Notes under the pieces: generated by a model | Databases searched by the model: none | Told to the model about the DNA's origin: nothing | Seen by the model: only the letters and a program-made list of their open reading frames with translations | Translations under genes and position numbers: made by a program | Assembly (NCBI GenBank): GCA_023424865.1 | Contig: JAFADM010000174.1 | Span: 1-11,518 of the forward strand | DNA from: Bacillota bacterium | GTDB lineage: Bacteria > Bacillota_A > Clostridia > DSM-8532 | DNA length: 11,518 nt | Reading direction: 5' to 3' | In this document: piece after piece, positions 6,108 through 11,518 of the stretch | How positions within the stretch are numbered: position 1 is the stretch's first letter | Layout of the letters: the number at the start of each line of letters is the position of its first letter

Positions 6108-6323
6108 CTACTGTCCGAAAACCAAGCCGAACAAAAAACCCAGACCGGCATCGGCAATCCAGACAACTGCGCCTAATAAAAGGCACGCCGCGAAAACAAT
6201 GAGGGTGTTGTTAATGAGCTGCTGCTTGGTAGGCCAAATAACCTTTTTGATTTCGATGCGTATCTCTTTAATAAAGCGACCCGCACGTTTACTTAACTTT
6301 TCTTTTTCCTTTTGTTCAGCCAT
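6108..6323 (-). CDS. secE: Preprotein translocase subunit SecE
   Basis: Essential small subunit of the SecYEG channel that clamps the two halves of SecY. The 71-residue product is the short single-span type of Gram-positive bacteria. A charged cytoplasmic N-terminus (1-20) leads to the conserved amphipathic helix with FIKEIRIEIKKVIWPTKQQL (17-36), then one membrane span from about 40 to 70. ATG at 6321-6323 has GGGAG about 11 bases upstream. It lies 21 bases after rpmG and before nusG, the standard bacterial arrangement. Confidence 0.95.
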   Translation of the reverse strand: MAEQKEKEKLSKRAGRFIKEIRIEIKKVIWPTKQQLINNTLIVFAACLLLGAVVWIADAGLGFLFGLVFGQ

Positions 6324-6344
6324 TATTTTAACACTCCCAATTAC

Positions 6345-6494
6345 TTATTTCGTTTCCTTATGGTCAGTGTGTTTGCGGCAAAACCTGCAGTACTTGCTAA
6401 GTTCAATTCTGTCGGGATCGTTTTTCTTGTTTTTCATCGTATCGTAGTTTCTTTGTTTGCACTCTGTGCAAGCCAAGGTTACTCTGACTCTCAT
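6345..6494 (-). CDS. rpmG: 50S ribosomal protein L33, zinc-binding form
   Basis: Small protein of the large subunit near the E site. The 49-residue product starts [12 protein letters not shown] and has four cysteines, C9, C12, C36 and C39, in two CxxC pairs, so it is the zinc-ribbon (C+) form, which many Firmicutes carry beside a cysteine-free copy used in zinc shortage. I chose ATG at 6492-6494, preceded by AGGAG about 8 bases upstream; 19 further in-frame codons upstream are read from the leader and lack a ribosome binding site. It is first in the rpmG-secE-nusG-rplK-rplA run, directly downstream of a promoter. Confidence 0.95.
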   Translation of the reverse strand: MRVRVTLACTECKQRNYDTMKNKKNDPDRIELSKYCRFCRKHTDHKETK

Positions 6495-6558
6495 GTGGAA
6501 CACTCCTATGCATAACATATTTTTGGCATAAAAAAAAAGCTCGCAAAGCACTATTTAC

Positions 6559-6585
6559 ATTATCACAGACATATACCAAAGTCAA
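6559..6585 (-). promoter_or_regulatory. Promoter of the rpmG-secE-nusG cluster
   Basis: On the minus strand TTGACT (6580-6585) and GATAAT (6559-6564) are 15 bases apart, with TG one base before the -10 (extended -10, TGTGATAAT). Spacing is short but both elements are good. The start would be near 6552. A very short stem (6539-6549) followed by nine T lies in the leader and might act as a weak attenuator. A 12-bp palindrome CTTTACGTAAAG (6603-6614) lies 17 bases before the -35. Confidence 0.6.
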
Positions 6586-6642
6586 GAAAATAAGAAAAAT
6601 TTCTTTACGTAAAGCGTATGATTCTGCGGTTTTATGTAGAAC

Positions 6643-6686
6643 CGTTTAAAAGAGAGAGAGCTTCAAAAGCCTCTCACTTTTAAACG
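6643..6686 (-). terminator. Terminator after secF
   Basis: On the minus strand CGTTTAAAAG (6677-6686) pairs with CTTTTAAACG (6643-6652) around an inner stem GAGAG(G)CTT/AAGCTCTC. The inner stem is followed by the U-rich TCTCTTTT, which is also the 3' arm of the outer stem. It separates the secDF transcript from the rpmG promoter. The mixed T tract makes efficiency uncertain. Confidence 0.6.
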
Positions 6687-6697
6687 AATTTACAAAA

Positions 6698-7654
6698 TCA
6701 ATTGGATAAAGCCTTTTTGGCCTTCAGCCTCTGCTTGTACTTCATCCAAACAACCCACAGCGGGGATGCGATAAAGATGGTGGAGTAACAGCCTGTTACG
6801 ATACCAATAAGCAGTGAAAAGCTGAAATCCTTTAAGGATCCGATATTGTTCATGGAGGAGAAGATATACAGAACCACAACGCAAATGAGGGTTGTCATCA
6901 TGGTATTAATGGAACGGGACATAGTCTGGTTTATACTTGTGTTGACAATCTCCTCCAGACCGGCCTTTTTCATAAGGGTAGTGTTTTCACGAATACGATC
7001 ATAAATAACTACGGTATCATTAATAGAATAACCGATAATCGTAAGAACACAGGCAATAAAAATATCATTCAGGGGCATTTTAAAGGTAACGTAAACGCCA
7101 AACATGACGCCAATATCATGTATGAGCGCTATAATTGCGCATACCGCGGCGGAAAAGCCACTGATGATACTAAAGCGCCAGGCCACATACAGAAGGATCA
7201 GGCCTGAGGATATCACAACGGCCCACAAGCCCTGCTCCAGGGTTTCCTGACCAATAATGGGGCTGATACTCATAACCTCATTTTTATTACTGTCAAGCTT
7301 GACATCAAAGTTAGACGACAGCACTTCCTTGACCCTATCCTCTTCCTCTGCCGTGAGAGGCTGGTTTCCGGCAATGTCGATACGAATCATGGTGATGCTC
7401 AGATTATTGGCTTCCGAATCATAGCTTTTCATGACACTGGCGGTAACTTCCTTGTTAAGCTCTGAGGCGATCAGGGAACCTACCTCATTCGGGTCGATGC
7501 CTTCGGTGGCCTCGATGGTCATTCGGGTACCGCCCTTATAGTTAATGTCCATTGCAATTCCGTTAATAATGAGCATTATGGCAAAAAAGACAAAGATCGC
7601 GATGCTGAAACCAAAGAAGTATTTTTTGTTCTTTATAAAATCAAACTGTTTCAT
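6698..7654 (-). CDS. secF: Protein translocase subunit SecF
   Basis: With SecD forms the proton-driven RND-type motor that pulls preproteins off the outer side of SecYEG. The 318-residue product has a first span (about 12-32), an extracytoplasmic domain with INYKGGTRM (38-45), then five spans in 142-303. The conserved fourth-span motif GYSINDTVVIYDRIREN (208-224) includes D213, equivalent to the proton-path aspartate of E. coli SecF by alignment from memory. ATG at 7652-7654 overlaps the secD stop codon (ATGA), and its GGAGGT site lies inside the last codons of secD, so the two are translationally coupled. Normal length, no defect seen. Confidence 0.96.
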   Translation of the reverse strand: MKQFDFIKNKKYFFGFSIAIFVFFAIMLIINGIAMDINYKGGTRMTIEATEGIDPNEVGSLIASELNKEVTASVMKSYDSEANNLSITMIRIDIAGNQPLTAEEEDRVKEVLSSNFDVKLDSNKNEVMSISPIIGQETLEQGLWAVVISSGLILLYVAWRFSIISGFSAAVCAIIALIHDIGVMFGVYVTFKMPLNDIFIACVLTIIGYSINDTVVIYDRIRENTTLMKKAGLEEIVNTSINQTMSRSINTMMTTLICVVVLYIFSSMNNIGSLKDFSFSLLIGIVTGCYSTIFIASPLWVVWMKYKQRLKAKKALSN

Positions 7655-8973
7655 GCCTTTTTACCTCCGTTGGAAACGCCGTACAACCATTTGTTTTTAG
7701 CAAAGCTGAAAGCCGTTAGGCCCTGCAGCATGAGCTTGGATGCGGTAATTGCCGAAAGGAAGCTGAACAGGACACCAAAGAACAGCGTCACGCCGAAGCC
7801 TCTGATTGGTCCGGTTCCCATGGCATATAGAATAACCGCCGTAATGATGGAGGTAACGTTGGAATCCAGAATAGCCACAAAGGCTCTTTTAAAGCCCGCA
7901 TCAATTGACGCCCGCAGGGTTTTTCCCGCTCTCAGCTCTTCCTTTATGCGCTCAAAGATAATAACATTGGCATCAACGCTCATACCGATGGAGAGAATGA
8001 TACCGCCAATACCGGGGAGCGTAACCGAAATATTAAGGTTGGACAATACAAATATCTGCAGGGCCAGCAAGCCGGAAAGGGCGACAATAGCGGTAAGGCC
8101 AGGCAGCCTGTAGTAAAGGAGCATAAAGAGGCACACCAGGATGAAACCGACTATACCTGCATTAACAGCTACTTCAAGTGCTCCCTGTCCCAACTGGGCA
8201 CTGATGGAGTCCACCTTTACGGCCTCCAGCTTGCAAGGAAGGGCGCCGAAGCGAATTTTATCTGCCAGATCCTTTGCGGAATCATAGTTGAAATTGCCTT
8301 CAATGACAGCGTTCTTTGAGGTTATCTGTGTATTGACATTAGGTGCGGAAATGCACATGTCGTCAATAAAGATGGCCAATCTCTGACCAACGAGCCTTTT
8401 GGTCGCTTCCGAAAACTTGGTAACGCCGCTGTCCTTCAGCGTCAGCTCAACCACATACTGGGCATTGTTGTTCTGAACGGCCTGAGCGTTGGCCACATCG
8501 TCACCGGTTAAAACAATCACTCCTGAGGGAGTAAGATCTTCGTCCGGCAAGGTGGCTTCCTCAGACTTTACTTCCTGAAAGGTAAGCTGGCCCGTGCTTC
8601 CCAGCTCGTCCAGCGCTTTTCTAGGATCAAACTCTGTTTCATTGGTAGCCCACGGAATATCAATGATGAGGCGTTCATTGGTCGCGTCCACGTTTACGGT
8701 TTTATCGTAGATGCCCTGAGCATCCAGGCGCTTTTCAATGATGGCCCGTGCACTGGCAAGGTCTGAAAGCACATCATGGTTTTCTGATCCGTCATCGTAA
8801 ACGGGTTCCATAATGGCGCTAATACCACCGCGAATATCAATACCTGTTCGTATGTCTGTGACTCCCTTGATAATTCTGGCGTTCTCAGGACCAAGCCCGG
8901 TAATTGACAGAATACAGATTAGAGCAATAACAAGAACTACTGCAAAAAGCTTAAACGTTCTGTTATCCTTCAT
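7651..8973 (-). CDS. secD: Protein translocase subunit SecD
   Basis: Partner of SecF in the Sec-associated membrane motor. The 440-residue product is the short Gram-positive type. It has a first span (about 7-27), the family motif here as RTGIDIRGG (42-50), a periplasm-like P1 domain reduced compared with E. coli, then five spans from about 268 to 412. The key motif SVDANVIIFERIKEEL (332-347) carries D334, the likely proton-path aspartate. The start at 8971-8973 has AAGGAGGG about 9 bases upstream. Separate secD and secF genes, rather than a fused secDF as in Bacillus, are usual in Clostridia. It has its own promoter and lies downstream of the SCIFF/maturase/carbonic-anhydrase-like genes with no clear terminator between. 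Confidence 0.96.
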   Translation of the reverse strand: MKDNRTFKLFAVVLVIALICILSITGLGPENARIIKGVTDIRTGIDIRGGISAIMEPVYDDGSENHDVLSDLASARAIIEKRLDAQGIYDKTVNVDATNERLIIDIPWATNETEFDPRKALDELGSTGQLTFQEVKSEEATLPDEDLTPSGVIVLTGDDVANAQAVQNNNAQYVVELTLKDSGVTKFSEATKRLVGQRLAIFIDDMCISAPNVNTQITSKNAVIEGNFNYDSAKDLADKIRFGALPCKLEAVKVDSISAQLGQGALEVAVNAGIVGFILVCLFMLLYYRLPGLTAIVALSGLLALQIFVLSNLNISVTLPGIGGIILSIGMSVDANVIIFERIKEELRAGKTLRASIDAGFKRAFVAILDSNVTSIITAVILYAMGTGPIRGFGVTLFFGVLFSFLSAITASKLMLQGLTAFSFAKNKWLYGVSNGGKKA

Positions 8974-9071
8974 GGAGAGTTCCCTCCTTAGTCAAGATTG
9001 AGTTGATGATGACTTTACGGCAATTGGTTAAAAAAGTCGAATTTGCGATAAAATCGAAGATCACCTTTGCT

Positions 9072-9101
9072 ATTATAAAACTTTATGTTTCGACGCGTCA
9101 A
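9072..9101 (-). promoter_or_regulatory. Promoter of secD-secF
   Basis: On the minus strand TTGACG (9096-9101) and a perfect TATAAT (9072-9077) are 18 bases apart, with a predicted start near 9065 and a leader of about 90 bases. A second TTGACA (9110-9115) is too far upstream for this -10. No intrinsic terminator was found between the gene at 9121-9633 and this promoter, so read-through is likely. Confidence 0.7.
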
Positions 9102-9120
9102 TCACTGTTTGTCAAACCTT

Positions 9121-9633
9121 TCACGGGTTTGGATTTTTGTAATCTCCAATAAGACGGACATACTCAAGAGCATTTTGAATATTTGCCTCTATCTGCTGGG
9201 GAGACAGTGACTTTACGACCTTGGCAGGCATGCCGAGAACAAGAGAATTATCCGGAATAACCGTGTTTGGTGTAACCACCGCACCGGCACCTACGATACA
9301 GTTGTTCCCGATTTGAACGCCATCCAGAAGAATGGCCCCCATCCCAATGAGGGAATTATCGCCTACGATACAGCTGTGGAGGATGGCCCGGTGGCCCACC
9401 GTAACATTTTTACCAAGGACGACAGGAAGCCCTTCCGTATTGTGCACCGATGAAAGCTCCTGTATATTGGAGTTTTCGCCAACCCTTATTTCGCAAATAT
9501 CGCCTCTTAGAACAGTGTTATCCCAGATGCTTACATTTTTAGACAGATAGACCTTCCCGATTATCTGAGCGGTATCGGCAACATAAGCCGAATCGTCAAT
9601 TTGAGGGCGAATGCCCCTGTATTCACGAATCAT
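9121..9633 (-). CDS. Gamma-carbonic-anhydrase family hexapeptide-repeat protein
   Basis: A left-handed beta-helix protein of the YrdA/PaaY/CaiE type, which forms trimers with metal sites between subunits. The 170-residue product has continuous hexapeptide repeats from about 12 to 135 (e.g. IGNNCIVGAGAVV) and a C-terminal helix. The three metal-ligand histidines of the family are present as H64 (SSVHN), H81 (VGHRA) and H86 (LHSC), and the supporting R43, D45 and Q58 in VLRGD and NIQE. This short subgroup lacks the acidic loop of the archaeal enzyme Cam, so carbonic anhydrase activity is not assured. ATG at 9631-9633 has AGGAGG about 8 bases upstream. It starts 28 bases after the maturase gene and is probably on the same transcript. 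Confidence 0.9.
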   Translation of the reverse strand: MIREYRGIRPQIDDSAYVADTAQIIGKVYLSKNVSIWDNTVLRGDICEIRVGENSNIQELSSVHNTEGLPVVLGKNVTVGHRAILHSCIVGDNSLIGMGAILLDGVQIGNNCIVGAGAVVTPNTVIPDNSLVLGMPAKVVKSLSPQQIEANIQNALEYVRLIGDYKNPNP

Positions 9634-9661
9634 TGGAAATCCTCCTGCCGGCTTAATTTAC

Positions 9662-11017
9662 TCAGGACTCAATGGCTTTAATCCATAAGGCACATTCCAC
9701 ACGTTTTTTTTCAAGCTCGCAGCCTATGCCGTAAGGGGTTTTGATGTTCCCGTGAAACTGGTGAGAGTTGGCGGCGCAGCCCCCGCTGCAATAGAACTTG
9801 GCCCAGCACTCCCGACATTGGGGCTTGGTGTAGACATTAGCCTCTAAAAATTCCTCTCTGACAGGGTTCCCTGAAAGGCCTTCAAAGACATCACCCATCT
9901 GGAATTCCTTTTGCCCTACAAACTGATGGCAGGGGAAAAGCTCACCCTCCGGGGTTACAGCCATGTATTCGGTACCGGATCCGCACCCTCTCAGGCGCTT
10001 GGCAACACAGGGGCCACCTTCCAGATCAACCATGAAATGAAAGAAATTGAACCATTTACCTTCAGCACGACGGTCGACATATATTTGGGCAAGCCGCTCA
10101 TATTCCTTGAAAGCAGTTTCCAGATCCTCCTCACGGATATCAAGTCCCGTTCCTGAGGCCGCAACCACAGGTTCAACGGAAATCTGCTCAAAGCCTTCGT
10201 CGGCAAGATGGAGCACATCCTCACCAAAATCCAGGTTTTTCCGGGTAAAGGTGCCGCGGATATAATAGCTTTTTTCGCCTCTCTCCTGTACCATGGCTTT
10301 CGCAATGGGCAGGATACGCTCATACGATCCGGAGCCGTCCACCCTTTTCCGAACGTCGTCATTAACCGACTTTCGCCCGTCAAGGCTTAAAACCACATTG
10401 TCCATAGTGGCATTGATATAATCTCTCTTAGCTTTATCCAAAAGAAGAACATTGGTTGTGAGTGTAAAGCGGAAGTTCTTCCCCGATTCCTTTTCCTTTT
10501 CCCTGGCGTAGGTGACGATATCCTCTACAACCTTGAAATTCATGAGGGGCTCCCCGCCAAAGAAATCAATCTCCAGATTCCGGCGGTTTCCTGAAGCGGC
10601 TATGAGAAAATCGATGGCAGCCTTTCCCACCTCAAGGCTCATAAGGGAACGTTTACCCATGTATTCCCCAGTTCCTGCAAAGCAATAGGAGCAGCGAAGA
10701 TTGCAGTCATGGGCAATATGAAGGCAAAGGGCCTTCACTACCGGCTTTCCGCCGGTCCAATGGGGTACCCATTTTTCATAAGGATCAACGGAAAACAGAA
10801 GATTATTGGCTTTAAGCTCATTAAGCTCTTCCAATGCTTCCTTTACCGTTTCCTCACCGTATTTTCCAAAAAGACCGGCATGTTTTGCTTCATTTGGATT
10901 GCCATCCCTCTCAAGAGACTGTAAAACATCGTAGGAGGCGTCGTCCAGAACATGAACCGCCCCGCTGTTGACATCCAAGGCTATATTTACGCCATGCATT
11001 TTATACGCATGAACCAT
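9662..11017 (-). CDS. scfB: SCIFF peptide maturase (radical SAM/SPASM enzyme)
   Basis: Installs thioether crosslinks between cysteines of the SCIFF precursor and backbone or side-chain carbons of other residues, giving a ranthipeptide; the characterised relative is CteB of Clostridium thermocellum. The 451-residue product has an N-terminal RiPP-recognition-like region (about 1-85), the radical SAM cluster motif CNLRCSYC (C105, C109, C112) and GGEP (154-157) for SAM binding. The SPASM region has C337, C345, C363, then CxxCx5CxxxC (C401, C404, C410, C414) and C433, enough for two auxiliary 4Fe-4S clusters. ATG at 11015-11017 is preceded by GGAGGG about 8 bases upstream. The precursor gene lies 269 bases upstream on the same strand. 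All key residues are intact. The symbol follows usage for this pair; family identification is from motifs, length and neighbour. Confidence 0.93.
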   Translation of the reverse strand: MVHAYKMHGVNIALDVNSGAVHVLDDASYDVLQSLERDGNPNEAKHAGLFGKYGEETVKEALEELNELKANNLLFSVDPYEKWVPHWTGGKPVVKALCLHIAHDCNLRCSYCFAGTGEYMGKRSLMSLEVGKAAIDFLIAASGNRRNLEIDFFGGEPLMNFKVVEDIVTYAREKEKESGKNFRFTLTTNVLLLDKAKRDYINATMDNVVLSLDGRKSVNDDVRKRVDGSGSYERILPIAKAMVQERGEKSYYIRGTFTRKNLDFGEDVLHLADEGFEQISVEPVVAASGTGLDIREEDLETAFKEYERLAQIYVDRRAEGKWFNFFHFMVDLEGGPCVAKRLRGCGSGTEYMAVTPEGELFPCHQFVGQKEFQMGDVFEGLSGNPVREEFLEANVYTKPQCRECWAKFYCSGGCAANSHQFHGNIKTPYGIGCELEKKRVECALWIKAIES

Positions 11018-11139
11018 TTAATTCCCTCCAATGATTTGTGTTTAAAATAAAACCTAAACGACCTCATTTTTAAAATGGGGTTTAACCATAAGTAAAGGCG
11101 CATATCCCCGGCAAAAACCAACAGCATTCAAAGCGGCAT

Positions 11140-11229
11140 ACCGAGCGGCGCCCCCACGGGAACGCCGCCATTTGGAACACCGCCTTTCGGATCGCCGTCA
11201 TCGGAATATTGCCGTAAACGGATCGCGCC
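11140..11229. repeat. GC-rich degenerate 15-nt repeat array between SCIFF gene and maturase
   Basis: Read on the plus strand, four contiguous 15-base units (11140-11154, 11155-11169, 11170-11184, 11185-11199) share the plan xxxxGGAxCGCCGCC; two looser units follow to about 11229. The array contains a strong inverted repeat, GCGGCG (11145-11150) / CGCCGC (11163-11168). A minus-strand frame through it (11082-11300, GTG start) is open but overlaps the SCIFF gene and lacks a ribosome binding site. Function unknown; more GC-rich than its flanks. Confidence 0.55.
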
Positions 11230-11248
11230 TCAAGGCCCAGCTTGTATT

Positions 11249-11271
11249 GAAAAGGACTTACTCCCCTTTTC
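11249..11271 (-). other. Stem-loop just after the SCIFF gene
   Basis: GAAAAGG (11249-11255 complement side) and CCTTTTC (11265-11271) form a 7-8 bp stem with a loop of about 7-9 bases, 16 bases downstream of the SCIFF stop codon. It has no separate T tract. Such a stem could stabilise the abundant precursor message or allow only part of transcription to reach the maturase gene; this is inference. Confidence 0.4.
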
Positions 11272-11286
11272 TTTCGCCGGTAAGCC

Positions 11287-11427
11287 TTATTTTCTTTCAC
11301 ATTTTTGATTTGCTACCGTGCAGGATGTTTTGCAGGCAGACTGGCAGGATGTCTGGCATTCGCCGCAGCCAGCCTTGTTAAGCTCCCTGTTAAGGGTATC
11401 CCGGTTAATTGTCTTAATATGCTTCAT
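11287..11427 (-). CDS. scfA: SCIFF ranthipeptide precursor (six cysteines in forty-five residues)
   Basis: Ribosomally made precursor peptide whose cysteines are linked by thioether bonds by the maturase encoded downstream. The product has 46 residues: a charged leader beginning MKHIKTINRDTLNREL and a core with six cysteines at 21, 24, 28, 32, 36 and 43, in the pattern CGECxxxCxxxCxxxC...C typical of SCIFF peptides. Threonine and serine residues sit between the cysteines (CQTSC, CKTSC), the usual crosslink acceptor region. ATG at 11425-11427 has GGGGAGG 7 bases upstream; an ATG six bases earlier is out of frame and stops at once. A promoter and an 11-bp tandem repeat lie just upstream. SCIFF peptides are nearly universal in Clostridia, their role is poorly known, and signalling has been proposed. 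No dedicated transporter or leader peptidase gene is in the window. Confidence 0.95.
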   Translation of the reverse strand: MKHIKTINRDTLNRELNKAGCGECQTSCQSACKTSCTVANQKCERK

Positions 11428-11442
11428 TTCATAACCTCCCCA

Positions 11443-11464
11443 TCCGTTGGATTTCCGTTGGATT
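11443..11464. repeat. Perfect 11-bp tandem direct repeat in the SCIFF leader
   Basis: TCCGTTGGATT occurs twice without a gap (11443-11453 and 11454-11464), between the predicted transcription start (about 11465) and the ribosome binding site. A period of 11 bp places both copies on the same DNA face, as for a regulator site, or at the very 5' end of the mRNA as an RNA element. Confidence 0.85.
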
Positions 11465-11471
11465 CCTGATT

Positions 11472-11499
11472 ATTATAGCACAAGGCTGCAAATGTGCAA
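11472..11499 (-). promoter_or_regulatory. Promoter of the SCIFF gene
   Basis: On the minus strand a perfect TATAAT (11472-11477) with an extended -10 TG (TGCTATAAT) lies 16 bases after TTGCAC (11494-11499). The predicted start is near 11465, at the first base of the tandem repeat. This is among the best promoters in the window, in keeping with strong expression reported for SCIFF genes as I recall. Confidence 0.7.
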
Positions 11500-11518
11500 A
11501 CCATGAATGTTAAAGCCC

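Noticed and set aside
9002..9071. Intrinsic terminator between the carbonic-anhydrase-like gene and secD
   Set aside because: TCGATTTTATCG and a later T run look suggestive, but the stem is only about four pairs and is not adjacent to the T run.
11230..11275. Manganese (yybP-ykoY) riboswitch because of an AAAGGGGAGTA string
   Set aside because: The string is the arm of a simple local hairpin and the second conserved part of that riboswitch is missing; the downstream gene is not a metal transporter.
11082..11300. A 72-residue minus-strand frame between SCIFF and maturase genes as a real gene
   Set aside because: It starts with GTG inside the SCIFF coding region without a ribosome binding site, and much of it is the repeat array; no family resemblance seen. 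It could be a decayed fragment.
11140..11464. CRISPR array from the short repeats near the SCIFF genes
   Set aside because: The repeats are 11 and about 15 bases, contiguous and without spacers, and no cas gene is near.

Overview
The window looks like core chromosome of a Gram-positive, anaerobic Clostridia-type bacterium. The evidence is strong AGGAGG-type ribosome binding sites, sigma-A type promoters, a MutS2-like gene without a Smr domain, a split secD/secF pair and, most telling, a SCIFF peptide with its radical SAM maturase, a pair that is close to universal in Clostridia and rare elsewhere. No transposase, phage gene, CRISPR array, tRNA or rRNA was seen.

Left part (1-2860). A DJ-1/PfpI family gene runs off the left edge on the minus strand. 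A 608-base gap follows. It holds the promoter of that gene and what appears to be an independent small structured RNA on the plus strand (about 413-637), with its own promoter, several helices and an intrinsic terminator. The only complete plus-strand protein gene, a MutS2-type ATPase, comes next and converges on the ribosomal genes at a bidirectional terminator (2933-2960).

Middle (2998-6494, minus strand; transcription runs right to left). This is the classical rpmG-secE-nusG-rplK-rplA-rplJ-rplL cluster: ribosomal proteins L33, L11, L1, L10 and L7/L12, the SecE translocon subunit and the NusG elongation factor. rplJ-rplL have their own near-consensus promoter and a clear L10 leader with an attenuator. 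The rplK leader also holds stable hairpins, and nusG seems to use a Shine-Dalgarno separated from its start by a hairpin.

Right part (6698-11518, minus strand). In transcription order: the 46-residue SCIFF precursor peptide (too short for many gene callers), its radical SAM/SPASM maturase, a gamma-carbonic-anhydrase-like hexapeptide protein, then secD and secF with their own promoter. The first two make a ranthipeptide, a ribosomally made peptide with Cys thioether crosslinks. The next-door SecDF pair is a general Sec export motor; whether it helps export the peptide is not shown by the sequence.

The less explained items are the plus-strand RNA at 413-637, an 11-bp perfect tandem repeat at the start of the SCIFF mRNA, and a GC-rich array of about 15-nt degenerate repeats between the SCIFF gene and its maturase.
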